This document shows, piece by piece, positions 6,899-13,629 of a DNA stretch of 15,147 nt. This DNA is from DASYYE01 sp035946955 (GTDB lineage: Bacteria; Actinomycetota; Actinomycetes; Streptosporangiales; Streptosporangiaceae), in the NCBI GenBank assembly GCA_035946955.1, contig DASYYE010000281.1, positions 1-15,147 of the forward strand, read 5' to 3'. Both the position numbers and the translations under genes were made by a program. The notes under the pieces were generated by a model. That model had not been told where the DNA came from and did no database searches. It saw only the letters and a program-made list of their open reading frames with translations. How positions within the stretch are numbered: position 1 is the stretch's first letter; each line of letters starts with the position of its first letter.

Positions 6899-8260
6899 TC
6901 AGCCCTTAGTCAGTGCCGCCTCGTCTCCGGCCACGAATGCCCGGGAGAACCCACGCGCATCTGCGCCTAGGGCCGGGGTGCCGGGCGTCAGGGCGTCTCT
7001 CAGTGCGAGCCAGCCGAGCAGCCCGAGGGGATAGCCGAAGTAACCCCAGCGTGTGGCCGGGGCCAGGATGAAGACCAGAGTGTAGAACAGGGCGAGGTGG
7101 TACACGGTCTGAGTGAGGGTGACCGGCGGGCGCGCCACCAGCCACACCGTCATGGCGAGGATCACCGCGCCCAGCAGCCCGATCACAGCCCAGCGTCCGA
7201 GCGGCCCGGTCATGGCCAGCAGGTGCCCGGGGAGTGGGCTGGCCGCTGTCGTCTTGCGGTGGGTGAGGCCGAGCGGGAACAGCACAGTGTTGCCGACCAG
7301 ACTCGACGGCTCACTCAGCGCGGCCGGCGCGGCCAGCACGGTCCCAGCCATCGCCGCCCCCACGCAGGTAAGGCCGAACCGGCGGCACGCCGCGCGCCCC
7401 GCCGAGCCAGCGCAGAACGCCAGCAGCACCGGGACGGCCAGCCAGGCCGTGCTCTTCATGGCGCAGGCCACCCCAAGCACCAGGCCTGCCCACCCCGGCC
7501 GTGCCCGCCCGGTCAGCGCCAGGGCCAGGCACAACAGCCCAAGGATCGGCGCGTCAGTCCCGCCAGCCACCACCGGCAACGCGAGCACTGGGGAAGCAGT
7601 GGCAAAAGCGGTCAGTGCCCAGGCCGTGCGACTGGACGCGGTACTCGGCCGCAACGACCCCCACAGGGCAACGACACCAGTGAGCGTCAGCCACAGCCGC
7701 GGGTTGCCGGTCCACCCCGGCGCGCCGAGCGCACCTGGCAAGCCGAACACGGCCAGGGCGGGTCCGTACGGGTTGTAGGACTGCGGGCCGTCCAGCCTGG
7801 CGGCGGACAGGTACGGCGTCCCATGGTGCGCCAGCAGCCACCCCGCCCGGGCGACCACATCAAGCGCCCCCTCGCCCACCGTGGACATGTGGCGGCCGCC
7901 CGTGACCTGCCAAACCAGCGGAGCCACCAGGGCCCCTGCCAGGCTGATCAGCAACGCGGCCCACCGCCCGCGTGAGCGCCACACAACAGCGGCCAGCGCG
8001 GCCACGCCATAACCCGCCGCCGCCCATGCCCCCCACGACCGCTCCACCGGCAGCCCGGACAAGACCGTCATGAGCGCCGCGAACAGCGCGAACACCAGAT
8101 ACCAGGCTGCGGTTTGGCGGTACGCGGGCCACGCGGAAACCGCGGCTACGGCCTTACCCCACCCGCGCCGCCCGGCTCCTGGCCGCTCCGCGATCACGGC
8201 TCGCACGATACCGCCCTGCCTGGGCACCAGGCTTCTGCCCGTCGAATGACCTAGCCTCAT
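6899..8260 (-). CDS. Polytopic membrane protein, GT-C/GT87-like glycosyltransferase candidate
   Basis: From the ATG at 8260 the protein has 453 residues and about nine to eleven hydrophobic helices (for example about 52-70, 76-94, 100-118, 212-230, 256-283, 296-314, 357-376 and 385-418). The pattern, with SYNPYGPALAVFGLP at 161-175 and AMKSTAW at 267-273, resembles the DUF2029/GT87 polyprenyl-phosphate-dependent mannosyltransferases, which move sugars from a lipid carrier to cell-envelope acceptors. I cannot point to a catalytic Asp with certainty, so this is a family-level guess. The frame stays open upstream to 8671 but there overlaps the deaminase gene. Starts at ATG 8260 or GTG 8206 or 8197 are plausible; the GTG at 8206 has a better purine-rich upstream stretch. 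It lies 19 nt after the deaminase gene, so co-transcription is likely. Confidence 0.72.
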   Translation of the reverse strand: MRLGHSTGRSLVPRQGGIVRAVIAERPGAGRRGWGKAVAAVSAWPAYRQTAAWYLVFALFAALMTVLSGLPVERSWGAWAAAGYGVAALAAVVWRSRGRWAALLISLAGALVAPLVWQVTGGRHMSTVGEGALDVVARAGWLLAHHGTPYLSAARLDGPQSYNPYGPALAVFGLPGALGAPGWTGNPRLWLTLTGVVALWGSLRPSTASSRTAWALTAFATASPVLALPVVAGGTDAPILGLLCLALALTGRARPGWAGLVLGVACAMKSTAWLAVPVLLAFCAGSAGRAACRRFGLTCVGAAMAGTVLAAPAALSEPSSLVGNTVLFPLGLTHRKTTAASPLPGHLLAMTGPLGRWAVIGLLGAVILAMTVWLVARPPVTLTQTVYHLALFYTLVFILAPATRWGYFGYPLGLLGWLALRDALTPGTPALGADARGFSRAFVAGDEAALTKG

Positions 8261-8279
8261 CCCCGGCTTGCGGGGGAGT

Positions 8280-9296
8280 TCAGTCGCTGGCGAGCCAGGC
8301 GTCGATGCCGGCGAGCAGGCGGGTGGCGGTGGCGGGGGGTGCGACGGAACCGCGTATGGACATGCGCGCCAGTTCGGCGAGTGCGGCGTCGTCCAGGCCG
8401 TGCACGTGGCGGGCCATCTCGTACTGGGCCGTGAGCCGGGAGCCGAAGAGCAGCGGGTCGTCAGCCGAGAGTGCGACCCGCACACCGGCGTCGAGCAGCG
8501 TGAGCAGAGGCACGTCGGCGGGGACGGGGGCGACGCCCATGGCCACGTTGGAGGCGGGGCACACCTCCAGGGTGGTCCCGCACGCGGCCAGGCGTTTGGT
8601 GAGGGCGGTGTCGAACACGGAGGTGACGCCGTGGCCGATCCGGTGGGCGTGCAGGTCGTCCAGGCAGGCACGCACGCTGTCGGGGCCTACCAGCTCACCG
8701 CCGTGGGGGGTGAGCAGCAGCCCGGCCCGGTCCGCGATGCGGAACGCGGGTGCGAAAGCCGCGGCCGGGCCGCGCCGTTCGTCATTGCTCAGGCCGAACC
8801 CCACCACGCCACGGCCCACGTACTGGGCGGCGAGCCTGGCCAGGGTGCGGGCCTCCAGTGGGTGCTTGGTGCGGTTGGCCGCGATGATGACGCCGATGCC
8901 CACGCCGGTCGCGGCGCTCGCCTGCTTGGCGGCCTCCAGCACCAGCTCAACCGTGGGGGTGAGACCCCCGAAACGGGTGCCGTACCCGGACGGGTCCAGT
9001 TGGATCTCCAGCCAGCCCGACCCGTCTGCCCCCTCGTCCTGGGCCGTCTCACGCAGCAGCCGCGCCATGTCGGCCGGGGTGCGCACCACCGACCGCGCGA
9101 TGTCGTACAGCCGCTGGAACCTGAACCAGCCGCGCTCGTCAGTGCCGGACAGATGGGGTGGCCAGGCGGTCGTCAGCGCCTCGGGCAGGTGTACCCGGCG
9201 GGCGCGGGCGAGTTCGACCAGCGTGGCATGGCGCATCGCCCCCGTGAAGTGCAGGTGCAGGTGTGCCTTGGGCAGTGCGGCCAGTGACCGTCCCAT
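8280..9296 (-). CDS. Adenosine deaminase family protein
   Basis: The 338-residue protein is a zinc-dependent amidohydrolase of the ADA family, which hydrolyses adenosine or a related 6-aminopurine nucleoside to the inosine form with release of ammonia. Visible motifs: PKAHLHLHFTGAM at 9-21 with metal ligands H14 and H16, PHGGE at 197-201 (metal H198, proton-shuttle E201), RIGHG at 219-223 (H222) and SADDPLLF at 277-284 (D279, D280). The usual GxDLAGxE segment is replaced by GFGLSNDERRG (166-176), a variant I associate with the ADA-like protein beside the secE/nusG cluster in streptomycetes, so the true substrate may differ from adenosine. It starts 18 nt after the aminotransferase stop, with no clear Shine-Dalgarno sequence, suggesting translation coupled within an operon. 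The family assignment is secure; the substrate is not. Confidence 0.9.
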   Translation of the reverse strand: MGRSLAALPKAHLHLHFTGAMRHATLVELARARRVHLPEALTTAWPPHLSGTDERGWFRFQRLYDIARSVVRTPADMARLLRETAQDEGADGSGWLEIQLDPSGYGTRFGGLTPTVELVLEAAKQASAATGVGIGVIIAANRTKHPLEARTLARLAAQYVGRGVVGFGLSNDERRGPAAAFAPAFRIADRAGLLLTPHGGELVGPDSVRACLDDLHAHRIGHGVTSVFDTALTKRLAACGTTLEVCPASNVAMGVAPVPADVPLLTLLDAGVRVALSADDPLLFGSRLTAQYEMARHVHGLDDAALAELARMSIRGSVAPPATATRLLAGIDAWLASD

Positions 9297-9314
9297 ACAT
9301 GCGCGCGAGCTGTG

Positions 9315-10529
9315 TCAGCGGGCCTGCGTGAGCAGCTTGCCCATCCTGGCGATGCCTTCTTCCAGGTCCGCGTCGCCGAGCGCGTACGAGAGCCGGAAGT
9401 AGCCGGGCGTGCCGAACGCCTCACCAGGGACCACGGCCACGTCGGCGTGCTCCAGGATGACCTCGGCCAACTCCAGCGAGGTGGCAGGCTGGGCGCCCCC
9501 GACCTGCTTGCCAAGAACCCCGGCCACGCTGGGGTAGCAGTAGAAGGCCCCCTCGGGTGTCGGGCATACCACCCCGGGGATGTCGTTCAGCATCGTGGTC
9601 ATGGTCCGCCTGCGCCGGTCGAAAGCAGTGCGCATCTCCGCCACCGCGGACAGGTCACCGCTGACGGCCGCCAGCGCCGCCGCCTGCGCGACATTGCAGA
9701 CATTGGAGGTGGCGTGGGACTGCAGGTTGCCGGCTGCCTTGACCACGGCAGCCGGGCCAATCAGCCAGCCGACCCGCCAGCCGGTCATGGCGTAGGTCTT
9801 GGCCACGCCATTGACCACCACGCAGCGTTCGGCGGCCTCCGGGGCCGCCACGGGCATGGAGGTGAAGCGCGCGTCCCCGTAGGTGAGGTGCTCGTAGATC
9901 TCGTCGGTAATGACCCACAGGCCCCGCGCCGCGGCCCAGTGCCCGATCTCGGCGACCTCTTCAGGGGGGTACACGGCCCCGGTCGGGTTGGACGGCGACA
10001 CGAACAGCAGCGCCTTGGTGCGCGGTGTGCAGGCCGCCTCCAGGTCGGCGACGCTCGCCCGGTAGCCGGTGTGCTCGTCGGTCATGACCGGTACGGCCAC
10101 ACCCCCGGCGAGTGTGATCGACTCCGGGTAGGTGGTCCAGTACGGCGTGGGCAGGAGCACCTCGTCGCCGGGGTCGATCAGCGTGGCGAACGCCTCATAC
10201 ACCGCCTGCTTGCCGCCGTTGGTGATGAGCACCTGGCTCGCACTGACCTGGTAGCCAGAGTCGCGGGCGGTTTTGGCTGCTACTGCCTCACGGAGTTCGG
10301 GCAGGCCAGCAGTGGGTGAGTACTTGTGGAACCGGGGCTGCGCGCAGGCCTGCTGGGCCGCCTCGACGATGTAACCCGGGGTGGGGAAGTCTGGCTCGCC
10401 CGCGCCAAAACCAATGACTGGACGGCCCGCGGCTTTGAGAGCCTTGGCCTTCGCATCGACGGCGAGCGTCGCCGACTCCGCGATCGCAGCGACACGCACA
10501 GAGATGGCAGGCTTGGTCATGCGGTCCAT
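9315..10529 (-). CDS. aspC: Class I pyridoxal-phosphate aminotransferase, aspartate aminotransferase type
   Basis: The 404-residue protein is a fold-type I aminotransferase that should exchange amino groups between aspartate (or a related amino acid) and 2-oxoglutarate using PLP. Landmarks: FGAGEPDFPTP at 41-51, NPTG at 181-184, DEIYEHL at 209-215 (D209 and Y212 contact the cofactor), GVAKTYAMTGWRVG at 241-254 with the Schiff-base lysine K244, and R379 in FRLSY for the substrate carboxylate. The start at 10529 (MDRMTKP) is chosen because GGGGGTGA lies 4 nt upstream; the upstream in-frame ATG at 10610 would add an unconserved basic stretch. It is divergent from tRNA-Trp, in the arrangement seen in Streptomyces. 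Prephenate or aromatic amino acids are alternative substrates, because subgroup I-gamma enzymes look alike. Confidence 0.93.
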   Translation of the reverse strand: MDRMTKPAISVRVAAIAESATLAVDAKAKALKAAGRPVIGFGAGEPDFPTPGYIVEAAQQACAQPRFHKYSPTAGLPELREAVAAKTARDSGYQVSASQVLITNGGKQAVYEAFATLIDPGDEVLLPTPYWTTYPESITLAGGVAVPVMTDEHTGYRASVADLEAACTPRTKALLFVSPSNPTGAVYPPEEVAEIGHWAAARGLWVITDEIYEHLTYGDARFTSMPVAAPEAAERCVVVNGVAKTYAMTGWRVGWLIGPAAVVKAAGNLQSHATSNVCNVAQAAALAAVSGDLSAVAEMRTAFDRRRRTMTTMLNDIPGVVCPTPEGAFYCYPSVAGVLGKQVGGAQPATSLELAEVILEHADVAVVPGEAFGTPGYFRLSYALGDADLEEGIARMGKLLTQAR

Positions 10530-10577
10530 ACTGTCACCCCCATGGGACCAGGTAGCACGGTTGCTGCCGGGTGGCGT

Positions 10578-10606
10578 TCGACGACGGGGGGCGCGCAACG
10601 TAGACT
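10578..10606 (+). promoter_or_regulatory. Promoter candidate for tRNA-Trp (and possibly secE-nusG)
   Basis: TCGACG (10578-10583) and TAGACT (10601-10606) are separated by 17 nt, close to the streptomycete vegetative consensus TTGACR-N17-TAGRNT. Transcription would begin near 10613, about 20 nt before the tRNA. It overlaps the 5' region of the divergent aminotransferase gene. Confidence 0.55.
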
Positions 10607-10633
10607 TCACGCATTGGCGGTGGTTCGCTCCAG

Positions 10634-10707
10634 AGGGCAGTAGCTCAATTGGCTAGAGTCCCGGTCTCCAAAACCGGTGGTTGGGGGTTCGAGTCCCTCC
10701 TGCCCTG
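10634..10707 (+). tRNA. trpT: tRNA-Trp (anticodon CCA)
   Basis: All cloverleaf arms can be drawn. The acceptor stem AGGGCAG (10634-10640) pairs with CTGCCCT (10700-10706), with discriminator G at 10707. The anticodon stem CCGGT/ACCGG (10661-10665 with 10673-10677) encloses the loop CTCCAAA with anticodon CCA at 10668-10670. The T arm has GTTCGAG in its loop. The 3' CCA is not encoded and must be added after transcription, as usual in actinobacteria. Its place directly before secE is the conserved actinomycete arrangement. Confidence 0.97.
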
Positions 10708-10716
10708 CGGCCATGG

Positions 10717-10737
10717 CCGGTGGTCACCGACCGCCGG
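10717..10737 (+). terminator. Hairpin between tRNA-Trp and secE (attenuator or processing signal)
   Basis: CCGGTGGT (10717-10724) pairs with ACCGCCGG (10730-10737), 8 bp with one G-U pair and a 5-nt loop. It follows a 12-nt palindrome CGGCCATGGCCG at 10708-10719, which overlaps it and could pair alternatively. No U-run follows, so partial termination or RNA processing between the tRNA and the mRNA is the likeliest role. Confidence 0.4.
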
Positions 10738-10775
10738 TGTCAGTAGGTATCGATCAGCGTTGTTCAGGTGATGAC

Positions 10776-11024
10776 ATGGCGACCCAACTGCGCGGCCAGC
10801 GCGACACCCGGGCCAAGTCGGGGAGTCCTGCGAAGGCGCCCCGGACCACCCCGGCGCTCTTCGTGCGGCAGGTCGTTGCCGAACTGCGCAAGGTGATCTG
10901 GCCGACCCGTCATGAACTGCGTACCTACACGGTCGTGGCGGTCGTGTTCGTATGCGTCCTCACCGCGATCGTCACCAGCCTGGACTACGGCTTCACCCAA
11001 TTGATTTTTGCCGCCTTCGGCTAA
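10776..11024 (+). CDS. secE: Preprotein translocase subunit SecE
   Basis: The 82-residue protein is the small essential clamp of the SecYEG channel in the cytoplasmic membrane. It has a basic, disordered N-terminus (1-26), an amphipathic helix with the SecE signature FVRQVVAELRKVIWPTRHEL (29-48) and a single transmembrane helix at about 51-70. This single-span form is the usual one in actinobacteria. The start at 10776 is chosen because AGGTGA (10766-10771) lies 4 nt upstream; the same frame extends back into the tRNA gene, which cannot be coding. It precedes nusG, as in nearly all bacteria. Confidence 0.96.
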   Translation: MATQLRGQRDTRAKSGSPAKAPRTTPALFVRQVVAELRKVIWPTRHELRTYTVVAVVFVCVLTAIVTSLDYGFTQLIFAAFG

Positions 11025-11076
11025 GGTGTGTCAGTGGTCCATGACCCTGTGCCTAGCCGCGTGGGGTTCTGCGACA

Positions 11077-11133
11077 CACGCCCATAGGGCGTGAGGGCGC
11101 GCGGGGACCGCGCCACGGTGCCACTGGGCACCG
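11077..11133 (+). promoter_or_regulatory. Three abutting hairpins in the secE-nusG spacer
   Basis: Three perfect stems lie end to end: CACGCCC/GGGCGTG (11077-11083 with 11087-11093, loop ATA), GGCGCG/CGCGCC (11096-11101 with 11109-11114) and CGGTGCC/GGCACCG (11116-11122 with 11127-11133, loop ACTG). Only 2 and 1 nt separate them. The 227-nt spacer is long for this gene pair. A structured mRNA leader of nusG, an attenuator or an RNA-processing region are candidates. GC-rich DNA forms chance stems easily, so function is unproven. Confidence 0.4.
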
Positions 11134-11251
11134 GCAGTGATGCACCAGGGCACGGGCGTCCGGTGGCTGGCGCTGGAGCAAGAACGGGGGAAACGGCGCC
11201 GCTGGCGCGTCCTGCGCTGGTGCCGTCATAAAGAGCGGAGAGGCAGCGATC

Positions 11252-12091
11252 GTGTCCGAGTTCGAAGAGCACGCTGGAGACGAGCCGGAAGAAGCGCCCC
11301 TCACCGATGGTGAGGCTGACGCGGCCGACGGTGGGGACACCGGTGTGTTCCAGGGCAGCGGCGAGGCTGACACGTCTGACGACGGCGCCGAGGACAGCGC
11401 TGCCGAGGACGACGCGGCCGGTGATGACGCGGCTGAGGACGGTGCGGCCGTGGACGGTGCGGCCGTGGACGGTGTGGCCGTGGCGGAGGAGGCCGAGGAG
11501 TCACGCGGCCTCGACCCGGTCGCGCGACTCAGCGCGGAAATGGCCGAATTGCCGGGTGAGTGGTACGTGGTCCATTCCTACGCGGGCTACGAGAACCGGG
11601 TGAAGGCGAACCTGGAGAGCCGGACGCAGTCACTCAACATGGAGGACTACATCTTCCAGATCGAGGTGCCTGTGCACCAGGTGACCGAGATCAAGGGAGG
11701 CAAGCGGCAGCAGGTCTCCGAGAAGGTGCTGCCGGGCTACATCCTGGTCCGCATGGAACTCACCGACGAGTCGTGGGCCGCTGTCCGCAACACGCCCGGG
11801 GTAACCGGTTTCGTGGGGCTGTCGAGTAAGCCGTCGCCGCTGAGCATCGGTGAGGTGGCCTCGCTGCTCGCGCCTGAGCCCGAGGAGCCGACGGCCAAGG
11901 CGGAGGTCAGGCGGGCGGCTGTGGAATTTGACGTCGGCGAATCCGTTACCGTAATGGATGGCCCGTTCGCGACCCTCCCGGCGACCGTGAACGAGATCAA
12001 CCCCGACACCCAGAAGCTCAAGGTGCTGGTGTCGATCTTCGGCCGCGAGACTCCGGTCGAGCTGTCCTTTGACCAGGTCGCCAAGATCTGA
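11252..12091 (+). CDS. nusG: Transcription termination/antitermination factor NusG
   Basis: The 279-residue protein binds RNA polymerase and, through its C-terminal domain, Rho or ribosomal protein S10. The NGN domain runs from about 102 (EWYVVHSYAGYENRVKANLE) to about 207, with the diagnostic LPGYILVRMEL at 160-170 and NTPGVTGFVG at 180-189. The KOW domain follows at about 225-279 (FDVGESVTVMDGPFA). The N-terminal about 85 residues are an acidic Asp/Glu/Ala-rich tail, common in actinobacterial NusG but here partly built from 15-bp tandem repeats. The GTG start is supported by GGAGAGG (11237-11243) 8 nt upstream; no other start in the frame has a comparable site. It ends 42 nt before rplK, so it is probably co-transcribed with it. 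Confidence 0.96.
   Translation: MSEFEEHAGDEPEEAPLTDGEADAADGGDTGVFQGSGEADTSDDGAEDSAAEDDAAGDDAAEDGAAVDGAAVDGVAVAEEAEESRGLDPVARLSAEMAELPGEWYVVHSYAGYENRVKANLESRTQSLNMEDYIFQIEVPVHQVTEIKGGKRQQVSEKVLPGYILVRMELTDESWAAVRNTPGVTGFVGLSSKPSPLSIGEVASLLAPEPEEPTAKAEVRRAAVEFDVGESVTVMDGPFATLPATVNEINPDTQKLKVLVSIFGRETPVELSFDQVAKI
11438..11482 (+). repeat. 15-bp tandem repeat inside nusG (three copies)
   Basis: The unit GACGGTGCGGCCGTG occurs three times in a row, the last copy with one base changed. It is in frame and encodes DGAAV-DGAAV-DGVAV at residues 63-77. A looser, related GAC/GCG-rich pattern upstream (AAEDDAAGDDAAED) suggests that the acidic tail grew by slippage. Confidence 0.85.
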
Positions 12092-12133
12092 TCAGTCCCA
12101 GTCGGTGCAACGTAAGGAACCAAGGAACCCAAC

Positions 12134-12571
12134 ATGGCGGCTCCCAGAAAGAAGAAGATTGCCGCAGTTGTCAAAGTGCAGCTCAATGCGGGTGCGGCCA
12201 CCCCGGCCCCACCGGTGGGCACAGCACTTGGCCCGCACGGCGTGAACATCATGGACTTCTGCAAGCAGTACAACGCGGCCACAGAGTCCCAGCGCGGCAA
12301 TGTCATCCCGGTGGAGATCACGATCTACGAGGACCGCACGTTCTCGTTCATCACCAAGACCCCCCCTGCGCCGGAGCTCATCAAGAAGGCCGCGGGCGTG
12401 CCCAAGGGCAGTGGCCAGCCGCACCTGACGAAGGTCGGCACGATCACCGCCGCCCAGGTCCGTGAGATCGCTCAGGTCAAGATGCCCGACCTCAACGCCA
12501 CCTCACTCGAGGCCGCGGAGAAGACCATCGCCGGCACAGCCCGGTCCATGGGCATCAACGTCCAACGCTGA
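12134..12571 (+). CDS. rplK: 50S ribosomal protein L11
   Basis: The 145-residue protein binds the GTPase-associated region of 23S rRNA at the base of the L7/L12 stalk, where thiostrepton acts; in actinomycetes it also takes part in the RelA stringent response. The N-terminal domain has the proline-rich linker PAPPVGTALGPHGVNIMDFC (24-43) and the C-terminal rRNA-binding domain ends with IAGTARSMGINV. Its length is the usual one for the family. AAGGA (12122-12126) lies 7 nt upstream of the ATG. Confidence 0.97.
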   Translation: MAAPRKKKIAAVVKVQLNAGAATPAPPVGTALGPHGVNIMDFCKQYNAATESQRGNVIPVEITIYEDRTFSFITKTPPAPELIKKAAGVPKGSGQPHLTKVGTITAAQVREIAQVKMPDLNATSLEAAEKTIAGTARSMGINVQR

Positions 12572-12580
12572 TCCGCCGGA

Positions 12581-12635
12581 CCTGCCTAAACGCAGGACAG
12601 CCACGTGGCAGGGCCCGCTTCGGCCCGCTGACCAC
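12581..12635 (+). promoter_or_regulatory. Structured rplK-rplA spacer, possible translational control site
   Basis: Two stem-loops can be drawn in the 96-nt gap: CCTGC/GCAGG with loop CTAAAC (12581-12596), and a bulged stem in which GTGG-CAG-GGCC (12605-12615) pairs with GGCC-CTG-CCAC (12622-12635). The gap is long for this gene pair. L1 is known to repress its own mRNA in other bacteria, but I did not match a defined L1 target motif here. Confidence 0.3.
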
Positions 12636-12667
12636 GACCTCCTTCAAACCACAGGGAGACAGACACT

Positions 12668-13390
12668 ATGAAGCGCAGCAAGGCATATCGCGCGGCGGCC
12701 GTTGAGATCGACCGGGAGCGCCTGTACAGCCCCGCCGAGGCGGTGGCGCTGGCCCGCAAGACCTCACCCACCAAGTTCGACCCCACGGTCGAAGTGGCGC
12801 TCCGGCTGGGGGTGGACCCCCGCAAGGCCGACCAGATGGTCCGCGGCACCGTGAACCTCCCGCACGGCACGGGTAAGACCGCGCGGGTGCTCGTGTTCGC
12901 CACGGGGGAGCGCGCCGAGGACGCCCGGGGGGCCGGGGCCGACTATGTCGGCTCCGATGACCTGATCGAGCGCATCCAGGGCGGGTGGCTCGACTTCGAC
13001 GCGGTCGTGGCGACCCCGGACATGATGGGCAAGGTGGGCCGGCTCGGCCGCGTCCTCGGCCCCCGGGGCCTCATGCCCAACCCCAAGACCGGCACGGTCA
13101 CCCCGGATGTGGCCAAGGCCGTTACCGAGATCAAGGGCGGGAAGATCGAGTTCCGGGTGGACCGGCACGGGAACCTGCACTTCATCATCGGCAAGGCATC
13201 CTTCCCCGACACGGCACTGGTGGAGAACTACGCCGCTGCCCTGGACGAGGTGCTGCGTCTCAAGCCGTCGGCCGCAAAGGGCCGCTACCTCAAGAAGGTG
13301 GCCTTCACGACCTCGATGGGCCCGAGCATCCCGGTGGACCCCAGCAAGACCCGCGCCCTCACCGAGGAACTGGAGCCCTCAGCCTCCTGA
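12668..13390 (+). CDS. rplA: 50S ribosomal protein L1
   Basis: The 240-residue protein binds helices 76-78 of 23S rRNA to form the mobile L1 stalk by the E site, and acts as a translational repressor of its own operon in several bacteria. The family signature GRVLGPRGLMPNPKTGT is complete at 127-143. Other conserved stretches are FDPTVEVALRLGVDPRKADQ (37-56) and the C-terminal KKVAFTTSMGPSIPVD. The length is close to typical. GGGAGA (12654-12659) lies 8 nt upstream of the ATG. A strong hairpin follows its stop, so rplK-rplA probably ends here as a transcription unit. Confidence 0.97.
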   Translation: MKRSKAYRAAAVEIDRERLYSPAEAVALARKTSPTKFDPTVEVALRLGVDPRKADQMVRGTVNLPHGTGKTARVLVFATGERAEDARGAGADYVGSDDLIERIQGGWLDFDAVVATPDMMGKVGRLGRVLGPRGLMPNPKTGTVTPDVAKAVTEIKGGKIEFRVDRHGNLHFIIGKASFPDTALVENYAAALDEVLRLKPSAAKGRYLKKVAFTTSMGPSIPVDPSKTRALTEELEPSAS

Positions 13391-13413
13391 GCACCCGCCA
13401 ACCTGACCCGCTG

Positions 13414-13443
13414 ACCGCCGCGGCCCCCAACGGCCGCGGCGGT
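13414..13443 (+). terminator. Hairpin terminator downstream of rplA
   Basis: ACCGCCGCGGCC (13414-13425) pairs perfectly with 13432-13443, 12 bp with a 6-nt loop CCCAAC, beginning 23 nt after the rplA stop. No U-tract follows. It marks the end of the rplK-rplA unit, or an attenuator that lowers read-through into rplJ-rplL. Confidence 0.75.
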
Positions 13444-13497
13444 TGCCGTCCCAGTCACCTCGCCTCACTGCTTCCCGCGCACCCCCCACCCCGCCTC

Positions 13498-13555
13498 CCA
13501 CGATCGCGGTGACTCTTACTGCGCATAGCAGTAAAGACGACCACGATCATGGTGA
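13498..13555. repeat. Composite repeat: two 15-nt direct repeats flanking a 19-nt inverted repeat
   Basis: CCACGATCGCGGTGA (13498-13512) and CCACGATCATGGTGA (13541-13555) agree at 13 of 15 positions and start 43 bp apart. Between them, TTACTGC and GCAGTAA (13516-13522 and 13528-13534) form perfect 7-bp arms around GCATA. The segment is less GC-rich than its surroundings and sits upstream of the rplJ promoter candidate. A multi-site operator is one possibility; the function is unknown. Confidence 0.6.
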
Positions 13556-13599
13556 TGGGCTTCGCTCGGTGGCGAGATGGGGTGGCGCTCGGAACGGAT

Positions 13600-13629
13600 T
13601 TGGTGGGGTGGGGATGCGCCGCGTACAGT
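13600..13629 (+). promoter_or_regulatory. rplJp: Promoter candidate for rplJ-rplL
   Basis: TTGGTG (13600-13605) and TACAGT (13624-13629) are 18 nt apart and resemble the vegetative consensus. Initiation near 13636 would give a leader of about 240 nt before rplJ, consistent with the long structured leader seen there and with the terminator after rplA. Confidence 0.42.

Noticed and set aside
7097..7975. + strand frame opposite the membrane glycosyltransferase-like gene
   Set aside because: Gln/Arg/His/Pro-rich composition is the mirror of a hydrophobic membrane protein; there is no start signal and no homology.
8261..8671. Longer start of the glycosyltransferase-like gene at 8671
   Set aside because: It would overlap the deaminase gene by almost 400 nt on the same strand, and the added Pro/Ser/Thr-rich sequence is an out-of-frame reading of the deaminase.
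8305..9402. Long + strand frames opposite the deaminase and aminotransferase genes
   Set aside because: They are antisense to two genes with complete catalytic motifs and have biased, repetitive composition typical of shadow frames.
10677..10775. Upstream extension of secE into the tRNA gene
   Set aside because: The frame begins inside the 3' half of tRNA-Trp; the start at 10776 has a proper Shine-Dalgarno site and yields a normal SecE.
11438..11482. Spaced-repeat (CRISPR-like) signal
   Set aside because: The three units are directly adjacent, in frame and without spacers; they are coding tandem repeats of nusG. No CRISPR array occurs in the window.
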